A DNA stretch of 64,000 bases from Acholoe squamosa (GCA_949317995.1 OX439035.1:4463227-4527226), one strand, 5' to 3'; counted from the first letter of the stretch, positions 46,201-48,864 are shown. Translations and numbers: made by a program. Notes: a model not told the origin generated them from the sequence alone.

Positions 46201-48082
46201 TTTGTGAACTGTCCTTGAGCATATATCATCACAAATTGACTTGGCTGATGAGTAGTAGGGGCATGTTGGTGCGTTTAACAGAGTAATACCGTAAAGCCCC
46301 GGTCATAAGCCGACCCCGGTCATAAGCCGGGGGGGGTGAGTTCAGGGAAATCCTATAAGCCGGTTTTGGTGTCAAATTTTCCCCATTTTCTCTTTGTTCT
46401 ATAGTAAAAAAAACCCGGTCATAAGCTGGCGGGGGGACTTTGGGAAAAATTTAGAAGCCGGTTTGGGCCCAAAATAGAAAAAAAAATCCGGCTTATGACC
46501 GGGGATTTACGGTACGTAAAAACCTGATGATTTTTCTTCCACTAATTGTAATTAAAAGTTAGCAGAGCACACTATGATTTCCAGACATTAAGTCCTATCT
46601 TTTCTCAGTTTGGATTTCAGGTATTCATTCATATACTGCTTGTCTATCACAAAAGTTAGACCAAAATTGGCTTTTGATATTTGGTAAAGGTCTTCCCCAG
46701 CTTTATTAAATTAGATCAGGGAGAAAATTGCGTAAATTAGGCCCCAGAATAGGCTTACCATATACAACGTAATAAGCGCCCCTCCCCCCTTTTTATGTTT
46801 TTTTTTTTCAGACTAGAAAAAGACCAATTTTTCACGAGTCAGTTAAATTCTTAACTACTAGAGGGCCATAAATATAAATTTTCAGCGCCCCGGGCACTTA
46901 TTGTGTCGAATACTGCAGGGGCGTGGGAATCAGAACCTGTTTCAGAGTGGGTGGGACCAGGGGGGTTTTCTGCAATTTTTGACCTCCCTTTGCTTGACCT
47001 TTTAGTTTTGACCTTTTGAGGAGTTGGCCAAAAGTGGGGGGGGGGACATGTCCCCCCCTGCTTTCCACGCCCATGTAATTCAGTATAGCTTTCTCAACCT
47101 TACCCCCGGCTTATAACTTAGTTGGCTTGTAAGTGGGGTTTTACTTTTTTATATTGTTATCTACTGAAATCCTTATCCACATTTACTGACCACTTTTATA
47201 CATTATTCACAACTGTAACCTTAACCATACCATATCACTACACTGCTACCGTAATCTCCCACGTATAAGGCGCGTCTTATACGCCAAACAAAATGCTGCT
47301 GGGTCTTATACGTTGGAGGGACATTGCCTTGAGTTTGGGGTGTGCCTTATAGGGGGGGTATTTTTACTATAGAACAGTACTAAATTAACAAAAAATTGCC
47401 CTTAGGGGTGCACCTTATACGTGGGACAGGCCTCCATGAGTTGGGGGTGCGCCTTATACGCGGGCTGCGCCTTATATGCGGGAGATTACGGTACTATATG
47501 TTACTGCCTGTATAATGCCATAGTTAAACATACTGACCTATTAAAGGGTCATACTATGGTCGTCGCTCTTTGTATATACACGCCAATGTCCAGTCCCTAG
47601 ACCGACAAGCATATACTGCCTTGCCATCAACAACTATACCTTAAGATTCTGTACAATATGCTGGAATCAATACACCTTTTCTGCTAAGTGATATGAGGTC
47701 TTGTCCTACTGATCATACATATTTCTGGTAGCTAACACAGACTACCGTAAATCCCCGGTCACAAGCCGGCCCCGGTCATAAGCCGGGGGGTGAGTTCAGG
47801 AAAAAAATAAAAGATGGTTTTTGGGTCAAATTTTTACCATTTTCTCTTTATTCTATAGTAAAAAAAAACGGTCATAAGCCGGGGGGGGGGAATTTGGGAA
47901 AAATTTAGAAGCCGGTTTAGGCCCAAAATAGAAAAAAAAAATCCAGCTTATGACCGGGGATTTACGGTATATCAGAATATAAATTTGGTGTTGACTTACT
48001 TCTTGTGGGGGCACATCAAACGACACTGTTCGGAGGTCCATCTTGACAAAGTTATCCATGCATGGAATGATGAAAAACAGTC
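7031..48082 (-). CDS. STOM: stomatin, five 3' exons (5' exons outside window)
   Basis: Exons 48082-48000, 40367-40164, 21240-21185, 12069-11991 and 7225-7031 have AG/GT borders and matching phases, and give about 204 residues ending at TAA 7031-7033. Motifs in order are [95 protein letters not shown] and [12 protein letters not shown], the order seen in animal stomatins. Stomatins are hairpin-anchored proteins on the inner face of the plasma membrane. They oligomerise through the C-terminal part, bind cholesterol-rich membrane and modulate ion channels and transporters. The hairpin and the KEYERA-type exon are missing and should lie beyond 64000. Introns are 7.6, 18.9, 9.1 and 4.8 kb, full of repeats. 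In an invertebrate this could equally be named stomatin-like or MEC-2-like; the family is certain, the exact orthologue is not. Confidence 0.92.
7434..7575. mobile_element. hAT-like MITE, family U, 6-bp duplication
   Basis: Starts CAGAGATGCCACT and ends AGTGGCATCTCTG. It is flanked by TTGAGG (7428-7433) and CTGAGG (7576-7581), a 6-bp duplication with one change. It lies about 200 bp inside the last stomatin intron. A second copy is at 37306-37617. Confidence 0.7.
7590..8780. repeat. 38-bp minisatellite, about 31 units
   Basis: Units read CCTCTTAATGGCCCAAACCC then CAGATTGGGTTTCAGTAG, in direct orientation. Central units are nearly identical, with alternating GTAG/GTTG endings that suggest a 76-bp higher-order unit. 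Outer units at 8560-8780 are more diverged. Intronic; the open frames here are a by-product. Confidence 0.93.
8856..9120. other. A/T-run-rich intron stretch
   Basis: Many A5-A9 and T6-T8 runs. No gene or repeat family was recognised. Confidence 0.5.
9180..9412. mobile_element. diverged B-type element with a nested palindrome
   Basis: Diverged B sequence: TATCCCTGGCTTATAACTGG at the left, AGGCTTATGTCTGAGG and GGGGTTTTATGTA at the right. The 72-bp perfect palindrome at 9279-9350 interrupts its middle. Confidence 0.6.
9279..9350. repeat. perfect 24-bp-arm hairpin
   Basis: Arms 9279-9302 and 9327-9350 are exact complements (TGTGGATCAACACGGTAAAA plus GGTA), around a 24-base GC-rich loop. The B element around it is much more diverged, so the palindrome looks younger than its host. 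Confidence 0.9.
9925..10135. repeat. 18-bp array grown from F1 sequence
   Basis: About eight direct 18-bp units, GCTGCATCAATGCATCAT changing to GCTGCATTCCTGCATCAT. They are bounded by F1-like sequence (GATGCATGAATGCAGCCC before, GATCCTATGGGCTGATACAC after). The array seems to be a local expansion of part of an F1 hairpin. Confidence 0.85.
10201..10503. mobile_element. PIF/Harbinger-like MITE, family G copy 1
   Basis: Ends are GGGAGTGGTCATTATTTATC and its inverse (GATAAATAATGACCACTCCC). TTA stands on both sides (10198-10200 and 10504-10506). Three-base TWA duplications and GGG ends fit PIF/Harbinger. The interior is rich in G runs and has no transposase. Confidence 0.85.
10533..11145. mobile_element. 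F1 copy split by an A-type element
   Basis: F1 starts TTAAGCCTTTAAGGGCTAAT and ends CATTTAAAAGGTTAA. The CTGGTG/CACCAG hairpin arms match each other exactly. The A element at 10741-11040 splits it between the left and right halves. Confidence 0.85.
10741..11040. mobile_element. A-type element, full length, nested in F1
   Basis: Starts TACCGTAATCTCCCGCGTAT and ends with the inverse, GCGGGAGATTACGGTA. Inside are ATAAGGCGCA words and GCGCCCTATACGCGGG. No ORF. Confidence 0.85.
11498..11665. repeat. dispersed repeat H, copy 1
   Basis: Shares GGAGCTGGTTC, CACTGATAAGATGGG, GTCCCTGGAAGTG, AAGGTACCCATCATG and ATGGCTTATC-like words in the same order with 26611-26810. Unrecognised family; no ORF. Confidence 0.65.
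11640..11722. repeat. A-type remnant
   Basis: Contains GCAGCTTATAAGGTGCACCT and GGTGCGACCTATACGAGGGT, the internal words of A elements, without intact ends. Confidence 0.5.
11991..12069 (-). CDS. STOM: stomatin exon (coiled segment of SPFH domain)
   Basis: Acceptor CTTACAG|AAAAGAC, donor GCTAAG|GTGAGA. Its 79 nt begin with one base completing an Ile codon with the upstream exon, then encode [20 protein letters not shown] and REARAK. This alanine/glutamate-rich helix is one of the most conserved parts of the stomatin family. Confidence 0.93.
12303..12355. repeat. F1 fragment
   Basis: Only the GCATCATGCCGATC and GGGCATGATGCATTAATG ends remain. Confidence 0.6.
12650..12975. repeat. dispersed repeats J and I
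   Basis: A J fragment at 12650-12705 reads GACACCATTTCAACAGGTAA and GTCATATTCATTGC. An I copy at 12805-12975 reads CCTGGTCCCATAGGCAG, GGGCCAGACAAACCA, CATATGGACACCAGCT. A second I copy is at 56511-56650. Neither family is recognised. Confidence 0.55.
13050..13200. repeat. dispersed repeat K, short copy
   Basis: Runs from GGGCCCTTGATAGGGG through CATGTCACCATGTCGATTTT to AGGGGTCTAGAGTCATG, with about four degenerate 30-bp subunits. Related to 27528-28110, 39307-39505 and 52999-53213. Confidence 0.7.
13541..13600. repeat. possible retroposon tail
   Basis: GATTGATTGATT followed by TGTGTTTTACAGCAC resembles a retroposon 3' tail on the minus strand. One copy only, next to a G-run. Confidence 0.3.
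14253..14515. mobile_element. F1 copy, near complete
   Basis: Starts TTAACCCTTTAAGGGCTGCT and ends CAGCAGCCCTTAATGGGATA. The two end words (GGGCTGCTG and CAGCAGCCC) change together. The hairpin arm GGTGAG/CTCACC is also matched. Confidence 0.85.
14575..14735. repeat. J fragment ending in a foldback joined to F1
   Basis: J sequence (CGACAGCTAAGGTCATATCC ATGGCGAGAACTACATTA) runs into CACAGAGGAATGTG, then turns back on itself. Arms 14632-14650 and 14657-14675 are exact complements. F1 sequence follows (GTGTATTGATCCTG to CATCATGACGACC). Confidence 0.7.
14865..15102. mobile_element. A-type element
   Basis: Starts ACCATAATCTCCCGCGTATA and ends AACGCGGAGATTACGGTA, with GGCGCAGCTAGAG inside as in 10741-11040. 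Confidence 0.8.
15103..15640. other. intron stretch, nothing recognised
   Basis: Moderately AT-rich intron sequence with one chance 62-codon frame. No repeat family seen. Confidence 0.45.
15640..15790. repeat. decayed A-type remnant
   Basis: Words TGCCTTATAGAATC, GCACCTTATAGGC and TATAGAACAGTACTAAA are shared with the interior of A elements. Ends are lost. Confidence 0.5.
15796..16075. repeat. about 68-bp tandem repeat, 4 units
   Basis: Units carry GAAGGCTAGGAGGTGACAGG, GAGAGCCTGAGACATGTGC and AGGGTCAGATTGTCTCAGAG. The third unit has an internal change of about 20 bp. Confidence 0.9.
16266..16843. mobile_element. F1 copies interrupted by M element
   Basis: An F1 fragment (16266-16362) is followed by a second F1 copy that starts TTAACCCTTTAAG, is broken by the M element at 16375-16613, and resumes to 16843 (CAGTGGCCTTTAGAGGTTTA). 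Confidence 0.75.
16375..16613. mobile_element. PIF/Harbinger-like MITE, family M
   Basis: Begins GGCCTAAAATAAATCATTGT and ends with the inverted counterpart (ACAACAATTTCTTTAGGCC). TAA stands on both sides (16372-16374 and 16614-16616). It sits in the terminal repeat of an F1 copy. Confidence 0.7.
16979..17236. repeat. direct duplication joined to a J fragment
   Basis: CTTCCCTAGCCCACTTAAAA GGGTG to GGGCACTGACACATTCC occurs twice (16979-17090 and 17091-17170). The second copy runs into an inverted J fragment (17165-17236; GTTCTCGCCATGAATATGAC). Confidence 0.8.
17279..17492. mobile_element. B-type element, diverged
   Basis: GACCGTAAAACAGCGGTCAT at the left, GGCTTATGACCAAGG and TTTTATGGTA at the right. 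The middle has the B layout (AAGACCAACTTCTAAATTG). Confidence 0.7.
17635..17863. mobile_element. B-type element, well preserved
   Basis: Starts TACCGTAAATCCCCGGTCAC and ends TGACCGGGGATTTACGGTA. It has four CATAAGCCGG-type words in two orientations and an interior of TTTTACCATTTTCTC. TA ends are consistent with a TA duplication. A near twin is at 47743-47969. Confidence 0.85.
18110..18180. repeat. B-type fragment
   Basis: AAACCCCATTCAGAAGCAG and GTCATAAGCCGGGGGTAGAC, left end only. Confidence 0.55.
18219..18536. mobile_element. PIF/Harbinger-like MITE, family G copy 2
   Basis: GGGAGTGGTCATTATTTATC at the left and its inverse at the right, with TAA on both sides (18216-18218 and 18537-18539). 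The interior resembles 10201-10503. Confidence 0.87.
18605..18740. repeat. D-type fragment
   Basis: Two copies of CTTATAGGTGAGGTTTT-like words with TTGGGGGTCAGCTTATAGG. Related to 19090-19225 and to the intact D element at 45868-46038. Confidence 0.6.
18838..18968. mobile_element. A-type element, short form
   Basis: Starts TACCGTAAACTCCTGCGTAT and ends ACGCGGGAGAATACGGTA, with ACGCCAAACAAAATGCTGG inside. About 130 bp against 230-300 bp for other copies. Confidence 0.82.
19090..19225. repeat. D-type fragment
   Basis: TTGGGGAGTCGAGGTGAGG, CTAAGGGGGTCAACGTATAG and GGTGAGGTTTTACGGTACC. Confidence 0.55.
19580..19800. repeat. rearranged F1 copy with long inverted repeat
   Basis: F1 words (AACCCTATCAGGACCAATAA, AATGAAGTGCTGGCGAG, CTCACCAGCATGTAC) are interleaved with an inverted repeat: 19666-19713 against 19749-19796, about 44 of 48 positions complementary. 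Confidence 0.65.
20410..20510. repeat. F1 half copy
   Basis: CGCTGATGCAGGAGTGCATC to CATCATGACGACCAAAT; only the first hairpin is present, with a shortened loop. Confidence 0.7.
20520..20765. repeat. dispersed repeat P, copy without insertion
   Basis: Contains CAAAAGAAGTGTTCCAGTTA, CTACAGCACCAAGTGG, GGCACACATATC and AGACAGAGCTTCAGTACTTT. The same words occur in order at 27040-27420, where an hAT-like insert lies in the middle. This copy shows the uninterrupted site. Confidence 0.7.
20907..21105. mobile_element. E-type TACCGTA element
   Basis: Starts TACCGTATCGTCGTGTTT and ends CACAACGATACGGTA. Inside are two GTCTTGTATAAG words each followed by G-rich sequence (CGCCGGGGGTATGG, GGCTGGGGGTAACC). 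It ends 80 bp from the stomatin exon at 21185. Confidence 0.7.
21185..21240 (-). CDS. STOM: stomatin exon (56 nt)
   Basis: Acceptor TTTTCAG|TCTGTTTTAG, donor GAAAT|GTGAGT. It encodes [18 protein letters not shown] and two bases of an Ile codon finished in the next exon. The WG-KVERVE motif is diagnostic of stomatin SPFH domains. In human stomatin this part and the next are one exon (from memory), so an intron here may be lineage-specific. Confidence 0.92.
21455..22070. repeat. 79-bp tandem repeat, about 8 units
   Basis: Units read GTAGCTTCAATGCTAGATG, TTATGGCACAGTGGGGG, GCTGGGCCCATAACCTGATA, GGTAAATAAA. Two sequence classes (CTAGATGTTTATGG and CCAGATGTTCATGG) are mixed, suggesting a higher-order pattern. 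Next to the stomatin exon at 21185-21240. Confidence 0.92.
22277..22890. repeat. 33-bp minisatellite, about 18 units
   Basis: Unit CATGGCAGGCCTAACATTGA then CTATAGTCAACAC, containing the palindrome TTGACTATAGTCAA. Variants have TATATTCAAC or an extra CCCCAAATGG. Because 33 is a multiple of three, several frames stay open on both strands; I read these as by-products. Confidence 0.92.
23335..23562. mobile_element. two F1 pieces
   Basis: A compact copy (23335-23465) with ends GCATCATGCCCATTGGTCAT and GACCAATGGGCATGATGCAC has only one hairpin. A second fragment follows at 23490-23562 (GGGCTGCTAATGCAG). Confidence 0.75.
23563..23894. other. intron stretch, nothing recognised
   Basis: No exon or repeat family seen. 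Confidence 0.45.
23895..24060. repeat. A/E-type composite remnant
   Basis: TACCGTAAATTCTCTTGCAT followed by E-like words (GCCTGTCTAAAATAAAGGCC, CGGGCACTTAAACAGGCC). Right end not found. Confidence 0.5.
24528..24561. repeat. perfect 15-bp-arm hairpin
   Basis: TATACCGAGGGAACC, loop GCTA, then the exact inverse. ACCGAGGGAA also occurs in the foldback at 32021-32376. Confidence 0.75.
24562..25610. other. intron stretch, no gene seen
   Basis: Contains one inverted pair around 24785-24965 (GGGGTAGACACTAAC and GTTAGTGTCTACCCC, perfect 15-bp arms), which may mark an unrecognised MITE of about 180 bp. Otherwise unremarkable. Confidence 0.45.
25611..26190. mobile_element. F1 copy split by a 340-bp insertion
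   Basis: F1 starts CCCTTTAAGAGCCGCTGATG, breaks in the first hairpin at GCTGGCGAG (25688) and resumes at CGAGACTGCTTGC (26032), ending GCATGATGCATTAGCAGTCC. Confidence 0.8.
25689..26031. mobile_element. inverted-repeat element inside F1
   Basis: Inner ends GGTAAATGACGGGGGACCA (25701-25719) and its inverse TGGTCCCCCGTCATTTACC (25994-26012). CGAG stands on both sides of the whole insert. The interior includes GGTTCAGGGGCAGAGCCCC. No ORF; family not recognised. Confidence 0.7.
26195..26375. repeat. two F1 fragments
   Basis: GGGCATGATGTATTAATGCA to GTGGCCGTTAAAGGGTTAA, then GGGCATGATGCATGAATGCA to GACCAATGGGCATGATGCG. Confidence 0.7.
26611..26810. repeat. dispersed repeat H, copy 2
   Basis: GACTGGAGCTGGTTCTGG, TGATAAGATGGGAACCAGC, GTCCCTGGAAGTGGAGG and AAGGTACCCATCATGAATAT match 11498-11665 in order. 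It contains a local duplication of CTGATAAG. Confidence 0.65.
27040..27420. repeat. dispersed repeat P, interrupted copy
   Basis: Same words as 20520-20765 (AAAAGAAGTGTTACAATTAC, TATAGCACCAAGTTGAC, GGCACACATAAGATAGACAG), broken by the hAT-like insert at 27153-27302. Confidence 0.7.
27153..27302. mobile_element. hAT-like MITE, family O
   Basis: Starts CAGTGGCGGATCCAGG, a common hAT end, and ends AAATCTGCCATTG, its decayed inverse. Comparison with the uninterrupted P copy at 20520-20765 shows the insert cleanly. Flanks GACATGAT and CCATGTAG are compatible with a worn 8-bp duplication. Confidence 0.72.
27528..28110. repeat. dispersed repeat K with 30-bp array expansion
   Basis: Inverted relative to 13050-13200. 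It starts GGCCCTAGACCCCTAAAAT, has four 35-bp units (GGCCTTTTTATGCTTAGTG) and about 13 nearly identical 30-bp units (GACATGGGGACATGGCC ATTTCTTAAATTC), and ends CCCCCATCAAGGGCCCC. The array lies wholly inside the K ends. Confidence 0.88.
28158..28227 (+). mobile_element. short retroposon tail with target duplication
   Basis: GTCTGAGTTCCTCGATGGC, CCGGATGTAAAACTAA and (ACAA)n. TAAGAGATC stands on both sides (28149-28157 and 28228-28236). Confidence 0.75.
28410..28640. mobile_element. F1 copy
   Basis: Starts TTAACCCTGTAAGGGCCACT and ends CATCAACAGCCCTTAAAGGC. Arm pair GGTGAG/CTCACC is matched. The second hairpin is deleted down to GTAGGCCTGC. Confidence 0.8.
28641..29064. other. intron stretch, nothing recognised
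   Basis: No exon or repeat family seen. Confidence 0.45.
29065..29440. repeat. E-type remnant followed by N-like remnant
   Basis: GTCGGTCTTGAATAAGCACT and GTCGGTCTAAAATAAGAG as in 20907-21105, then AATTCAGAATTGGACTTTGG and AAAATTCTGAAATTAGAAGG as in 3517-3692. Confidence 0.5.
29981..30278. mobile_element. PIF/Harbinger-like MITE, family L
   Basis: GGCCACACCAAAAAAAA with AAGTTGGTCTACGGA at the left and the inverse at the right. TTA stands on both sides (29978-29980 and 30279-30281). The interior repeats GTCTACGGATT and CGCTC words. Confidence 0.8.
30303..32020. repeat. 37/43-bp satellite array, left part
   Basis: About 40 direct units: CACTATCACTAAATGTTTAC, TTCTCTTCACATATTTTATATAT. Long (43-bp) and short (37-bp, lacking ATCACT) units are mixed, with three two-state sites (TTTACTT/TGTACTT, CTCTT/CTATT, TATATC/TATTTC). 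The array resumes at 36562, so the DIRS-like element split it. Confidence 0.93.
32021..32376. repeat. perfect 99-bp inverted repeat (foldback)
   Basis: Arms 32021-32119 and 32278-32376 are exact complements by eye (begin TTTTGGAATTTTGGGAAACT). The spacer has GATACGACCGAAGCCGGTCA, which also occurs inverted just inside the right end of the DIRS-like element. It may be that element's internal complementary region, or a related small foldback element beside it. Confidence 0.85.
32657..34231 (-). CDS. DIRS-like RT/tyrosine-recombinase ORF (fossil)
   Basis: An open frame of about 524 codons. The first part has reverse transcriptase palm motifs ([55 protein letters not shown]). The C-terminal part has tyrosine recombinase motifs ([23 protein letters not shown]). 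The order RT then recombinase is that of DIRS elements. No ATG lies near its start and it directly follows the Gag-like ORF; such elements commonly use overlapping frames or read-through. A mobile-element gene, not part of the stomatin gene whose intron holds it. Not all family parts are seen, so I treat it as a fossil. Confidence 0.8.
   Translation of the reverse strand: MSPFPIHNTVQSFQGGNILKCADAWFKLTKDPWILAMSQGVTIDFNALPSQDWVPPPYKLDPVEVAFMDKEVDKMVARGIIEFTVHEQGEFISNVFLRPKPNGDYRLILDLTDMNKQVMYEHFKMASLQTAVDLVTPNCFMGSVDLKDAYYSIPVREDYRKFLKFRWNGVLYQFVGMPNGLSCAPRVFTKLLTPPFAKLREEGHICFPYIDDSFIMHESKEGCEQSIRRVCETLDGLGFVIHPNKSAFVASQKVIFLGFWIDSVDMSIYPTQEKVDKFMSDSYLLLGKVKPKIREVASLIGLMVAYSAGVQYGPAHIKGLEKCKNEWLSLKLAVLILLVTSQRGQTILALRTDELSWEDRNAVFRLSTLLKSNRVGDPLNTVVLRPYILNEKLCVVSTLKAYLTRRQKVREKSERLRRKLNLPPLENPLQLLMSYISPHDGISRDTLARWTIATLDMAEIDTSRWKAHSTRGASASASTKVGSCLNAVMRLAGWKSADSYRKFYNKPIEVDTEHVATNLLRLAD
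34237..35652 (-). CDS. DIRS-like Gag-like ORF (fossil)
   Basis: 471 codons from ATG at 35652. The N-terminus is Ser-rich and charged ([15 protein letters not shown]), followed by a Tyr/Gln-rich stretch ([20 protein letters not shown]), a helical middle, and a Gly/Gln/Arg-rich tail ([17 protein letters not shown]) that could bind nucleic acid. No zinc knuckle is visible. Assigned as Gag by position upstream of the RT ORF and by composition; sequence alone would not prove it. Confidence 0.65.
   Translation of the reverse strand: MASTSQSSPTAVEKGKKSHKNSSSSSSSARSSSRHSKDKGAEKDTVISVNSEKEPEVQTTETPSAPVLLVQQPPQRWAPPMPYYQQGYDYYQDPYQPMDYAYGMDHMAYQCEPVEEEGQGYVVLGPHGQAHVMSVVDDEEEVASVQGDFEAQSSKAKPPPIDYLKGLTGSLAESIQSYRREKAELTKEGPNVHEALSDAINSYFEETYIAQDLEKAAKEFPRPSNVQRLVAPKLEEAIFNSEALSKNAAVRMLDVSLQTLQKGVVSAIAAMAPLGSMMLEKGPEDQQLDAFGRDFNKATRLLVNVCNGLSVKRRDLLKPFLAKPYAKALTKTNIDGDPQWLFGGNLEARIKQAEEDKKISDKVLASKRPGPQDSHSQSKRQKVMGTAPAQAWGPRHPYGQNHYYVQGPRGRYPAPRHQYAQPRFQVAHGYRQTYSQNYQTQGQGYRFKAPRPQGQGQQQQAQQGFSKKGPK
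35700..36010. repeat. 77-bp tandem repeat in the DIRS-like leader, 4 units
   Basis: Units contain GGTATGTACTTAGAGCAGGA, CATGTACCTGGAGCAGACCC and a hairpin (GCTTAGCGGCAACGGCGAAA CTCGCCGAGC). They lie just upstream of the Gag-like ORF in its reading direction. Confidence 0.88.
36562..37258. repeat. 37/43-bp satellite array, right part
   Basis: About 17 units identical in type to 30303-32020, in the same orientation and continuing the interrupted unit. Confidence 0.93.
37306..37617. mobile_element. hAT-like MITE, family U copy 2
   Basis: Starts CAGAGATGCCACTCA and ends GGTGGCATCTCTG. It is flanked by TCTGAT (37300-37305) and CCTGAT (37618-37623). Longer than 7434-7575 because of unrelated inner sequence. 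Confidence 0.65.
37624..39240. other. intron stretch, no gene seen
   Basis: Mixed sequence with no exon; short ORFs here have no recognisable motifs. Confidence 0.45.
39245..39950. repeat. F1 fragment, K copy, F1 copy
   Basis: An F1 left end (39243-39290; TTTAACCCTTAAAGGTCCAC) is followed by a K copy (39307-39505; GGGCCCTTGATGGGGGG to TTAGGGGTCTAGAGCCATAG, four to five 30-bp subunits). A nearly full F1 copy lies at 39720-39950, ending CAGCAGCCCTTAAAGG. Confidence 0.75.
40164..40367 (-). CDS. STOM: stomatin exon (68 codons, core SPFH)
   Basis: Acceptor TATGTTTCAG|ATCTTG, donor ATGCAG|GTAAGA, phase 0 at both ends. It encodes [60 protein letters not shown] and ENISNMMQ, the core of the SPFH domain. 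Splice positions match those of human stomatin as I recall them. Confidence 0.95.
41056..41168. mobile_element. A-related element with ATAAGCCGCAC words
   Basis: Starts TACCATAAATTCTATCGCAT and ends ATGAGAGAATTTACGGTA, with three CATAAGCCGCACC-type words. Same subtype as 63880-64000. Confidence 0.7.
41300..41555. mobile_element. F1 copy, full length, with matched arm changes
   Basis: Starts TTTAACGGCCACTGATGCAT and ends CTACCCTTAAACGATTAA. The hairpin order is reversed relative to 1912-2167. Arms CGCGAATGCAG/CTGCATTCGTG and GCAGCAATG/CATTGCTGC carry changes on both sides of the stem. Confidence 0.87.
41690..41770. repeat. A-related half element
   Basis: CCTGATCCTATAAGATGCAT and ACGAGAGAATTTACGGTA; right half only. 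Confidence 0.5.
42325..43672. repeat. 25-bp minisatellite with CCAAT boxes, about 54 units
   Basis: Unit GATGCCCTTTTCAACCAATC AGTAT, with variants CAGTGT, CAGCGT, CAGCAT and TTTC/TTCC spacing changes (24-25 bp). Nearly every unit carries AACCAATCAG, which fits the NF-Y consensus RRCCAATCAG. Direct orientation throughout. Intronic in the stomatin gene. Confidence 0.95.
43885..43962. repeat. short TACCGTAA-type remnant
   Basis: GTAAAACCCTGGTTATAGGA and GAGGAAATTTACGGTA. Confidence 0.45.
43963..44636. other. intron stretch, nothing recognised
   Basis: No exon or repeat family seen. Confidence 0.45.
44637..44899. mobile_element. PIF/Harbinger-like MITE, diverged G relative
   Basis: GGGAGTAATCACTCTTTT at the left and AAAAGATAATCACTCCC at the right. 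Flanks are CAA (left) and TAA (right). Interior G-rich. Confidence 0.6.
45012..45172. repeat. dispersed repeat Q, copy 1
   Basis: CATGGGCGTGGAAAGCAGGG, a C run, CACTTTTGGCCAACTCCTCA, CCCTGGTCCCACCCACTCTG and AGCCCCTGACAG. An inverted copy is at 46918-47074. CAGGGGCG-type ends suggest a hAT-like MITE. Confidence 0.75.
45185..45437. mobile_element. F1 copy, full length
   Basis: GGGCCGCTGATGCATTAATG to CAGTGGCCCTTAAAGTGTTA, with all three hairpins present. Confidence 0.88.
45793..46195. mobile_element. B-type element with a D element inside
   Basis: Left part TACCGTAAAAAAAACGCTCA and TAAGCCGACCTCAG, right part GGTCGGCTTATGTCCCG and TTTTACGGT. The D element at 45868-46038 interrupts it. Confidence 0.75.
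45868..46038. mobile_element. D-type element, intact, nested in B
   Basis: Starts TACTGTAAAACCCCGCCTAT and ends GGCGGGGTTTTACAGTA, with TATAAGTCGATTTTTGATCG ACTTATAGG and GGTCGACTTATAGGTGGGG inside. Confidence 0.78.
46288..46516. mobile_element. B-type element, well preserved
   Basis: Starts TACCGTAAAGCCCCGGTCAT and ends GACCGGGGATTTACGGTA. Confidence 0.85.
46755..46915. repeat. TACCGTA-like relative (AATAAGCGCC words)
   Basis: CAACGTAATAAGCGCCCCTC at the left, GCGCCCCGGGCACTTATTG at the right. Layout like E elements. Confidence 0.45.
46918..47074. repeat. dispersed repeat Q, copy 2 (inverted)
   Basis: CAGGGGCGTGGGAATCAG, CAGAGTGGGTGGGACCAGGG, GAGGAGTTGGCCAAAAGTGG and CTGCTTTCCACGCCCATG; reverse complement of 45012-45172. 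Confidence 0.78.
47246..47494. mobile_element. A-type element
   Basis: Starts TACCGTAATCTCCCACGTAT and ends ATGCGGGAGATTACGGTA, with ACGCCAAACAAAATGCTG inside. Confidence 0.85.
47743..47969. mobile_element. B-type element, 30 bp from a stomatin splice donor
   Basis: Starts TACCGTAAATCCCCGGTCAC and ends GACCGGGGATTTACGGTA. Close twin of 17635-17863. Its edge lies 24 bp past the donor GTAAGT of exon 48082-48000. Confidence 0.85.
48000..48082 (-). CDS. STOM: stomatin exon (start of SPFH domain)
   Basis: Acceptor TTTTTCAG|GACTG, donor CAAGAA|GTAAGT. Two bases finish a Gly codon, then [20 protein letters not shown] and FDVPPQE. It joins in phase to the exon at 40367-40164. It is the homologue of the plus-strand fragment at 1791-1867. 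B-type inverted-repeat elements lie 30 bp away on one side and 35 bp on the other. Confidence 0.95.
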
Positions 48083-48117
48083 CTGAAAAATACACAAGTT
48101 TAGAATTAACAAAATGA

Positions 48118-48303
48118 CCCATTCATAAGCTGACCTCAGTCATAAGCCGGGGGTAGAGTTTGGGAAATGTTATAAGCCGATTTTGGGATGAAATTTTAAC
48201 AGGTTTCTCTATAATCTATAGAAATAAGCTGGGAGAGATTTTAGAAGCCAATGTTGGTCAAAAATAAGAAAAGAATTCGGCTTATGACAGGGGTTTTACG
48301 GTA
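48118..48303. mobile_element. B-type element, 35 bp from a stomatin splice acceptor
   Basis: Left CCCATTCATAAGCTGACCTC and GTCATAAGCCGGGGGTAGAG, right CGGCTTATGACAGGGG and TTTTACGGTA. The left terminus is worn. Confidence 0.75.
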
Positions 48304-48574
48304 AATACACATATTGTAAAAACCAAGATTTATTTAATTTTTTTTTATCTCTTTATTTTTCTTTTGCTATTTTTGGTCAAAATTGGCTTATGACTTAGTA
48401 AAGAGAAAATCATTTTAAAATACCCTAAAACATATACTATTCCCTCAAATGCTACCCCCAGCTTCTCAGTGGTGTCGACTTATTACCGTAGTGGGATTTT
48501 GCAGTTCTTTATATGAATGTTCAAGAAGGAAGCAAAGTTCTCAACCTTAAAAAGGTGAAGACAGGAAGGTACGG

Positions 48575-48806
48575 TAAATACTGTAAAACCCCGGTCATAA
48601 GCCGGATTTTTTTTTTCTATTTTTGACCAAAGTCGGCTTCTAAATTTCTCTCAAACTCTTCCCCCAGCTTATGACCGGGGTTTTATTACTATAGATCAAA
48701 GAGAAAATGGTTAAAATTTGACCCCAAAATCGGCTTATAATATTTCTTCAAACTCTACCCCTAGCTTATGACTGGGGTCGGCTTATGACCGGGGTTTTAC
48801 GGTACT
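48575..48806. mobile_element. B-type element
   Basis: TACTGTAAAACCCCGGTCAT at the left and GACCGGGGTTTTACGGTA at the right. Confidence 0.83.
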
Positions 48807-48864
48807 TAACATCTGTATATGTCAAATCCATGAATGAGCCTCTTGATGGAACACCTGGGGTTTA

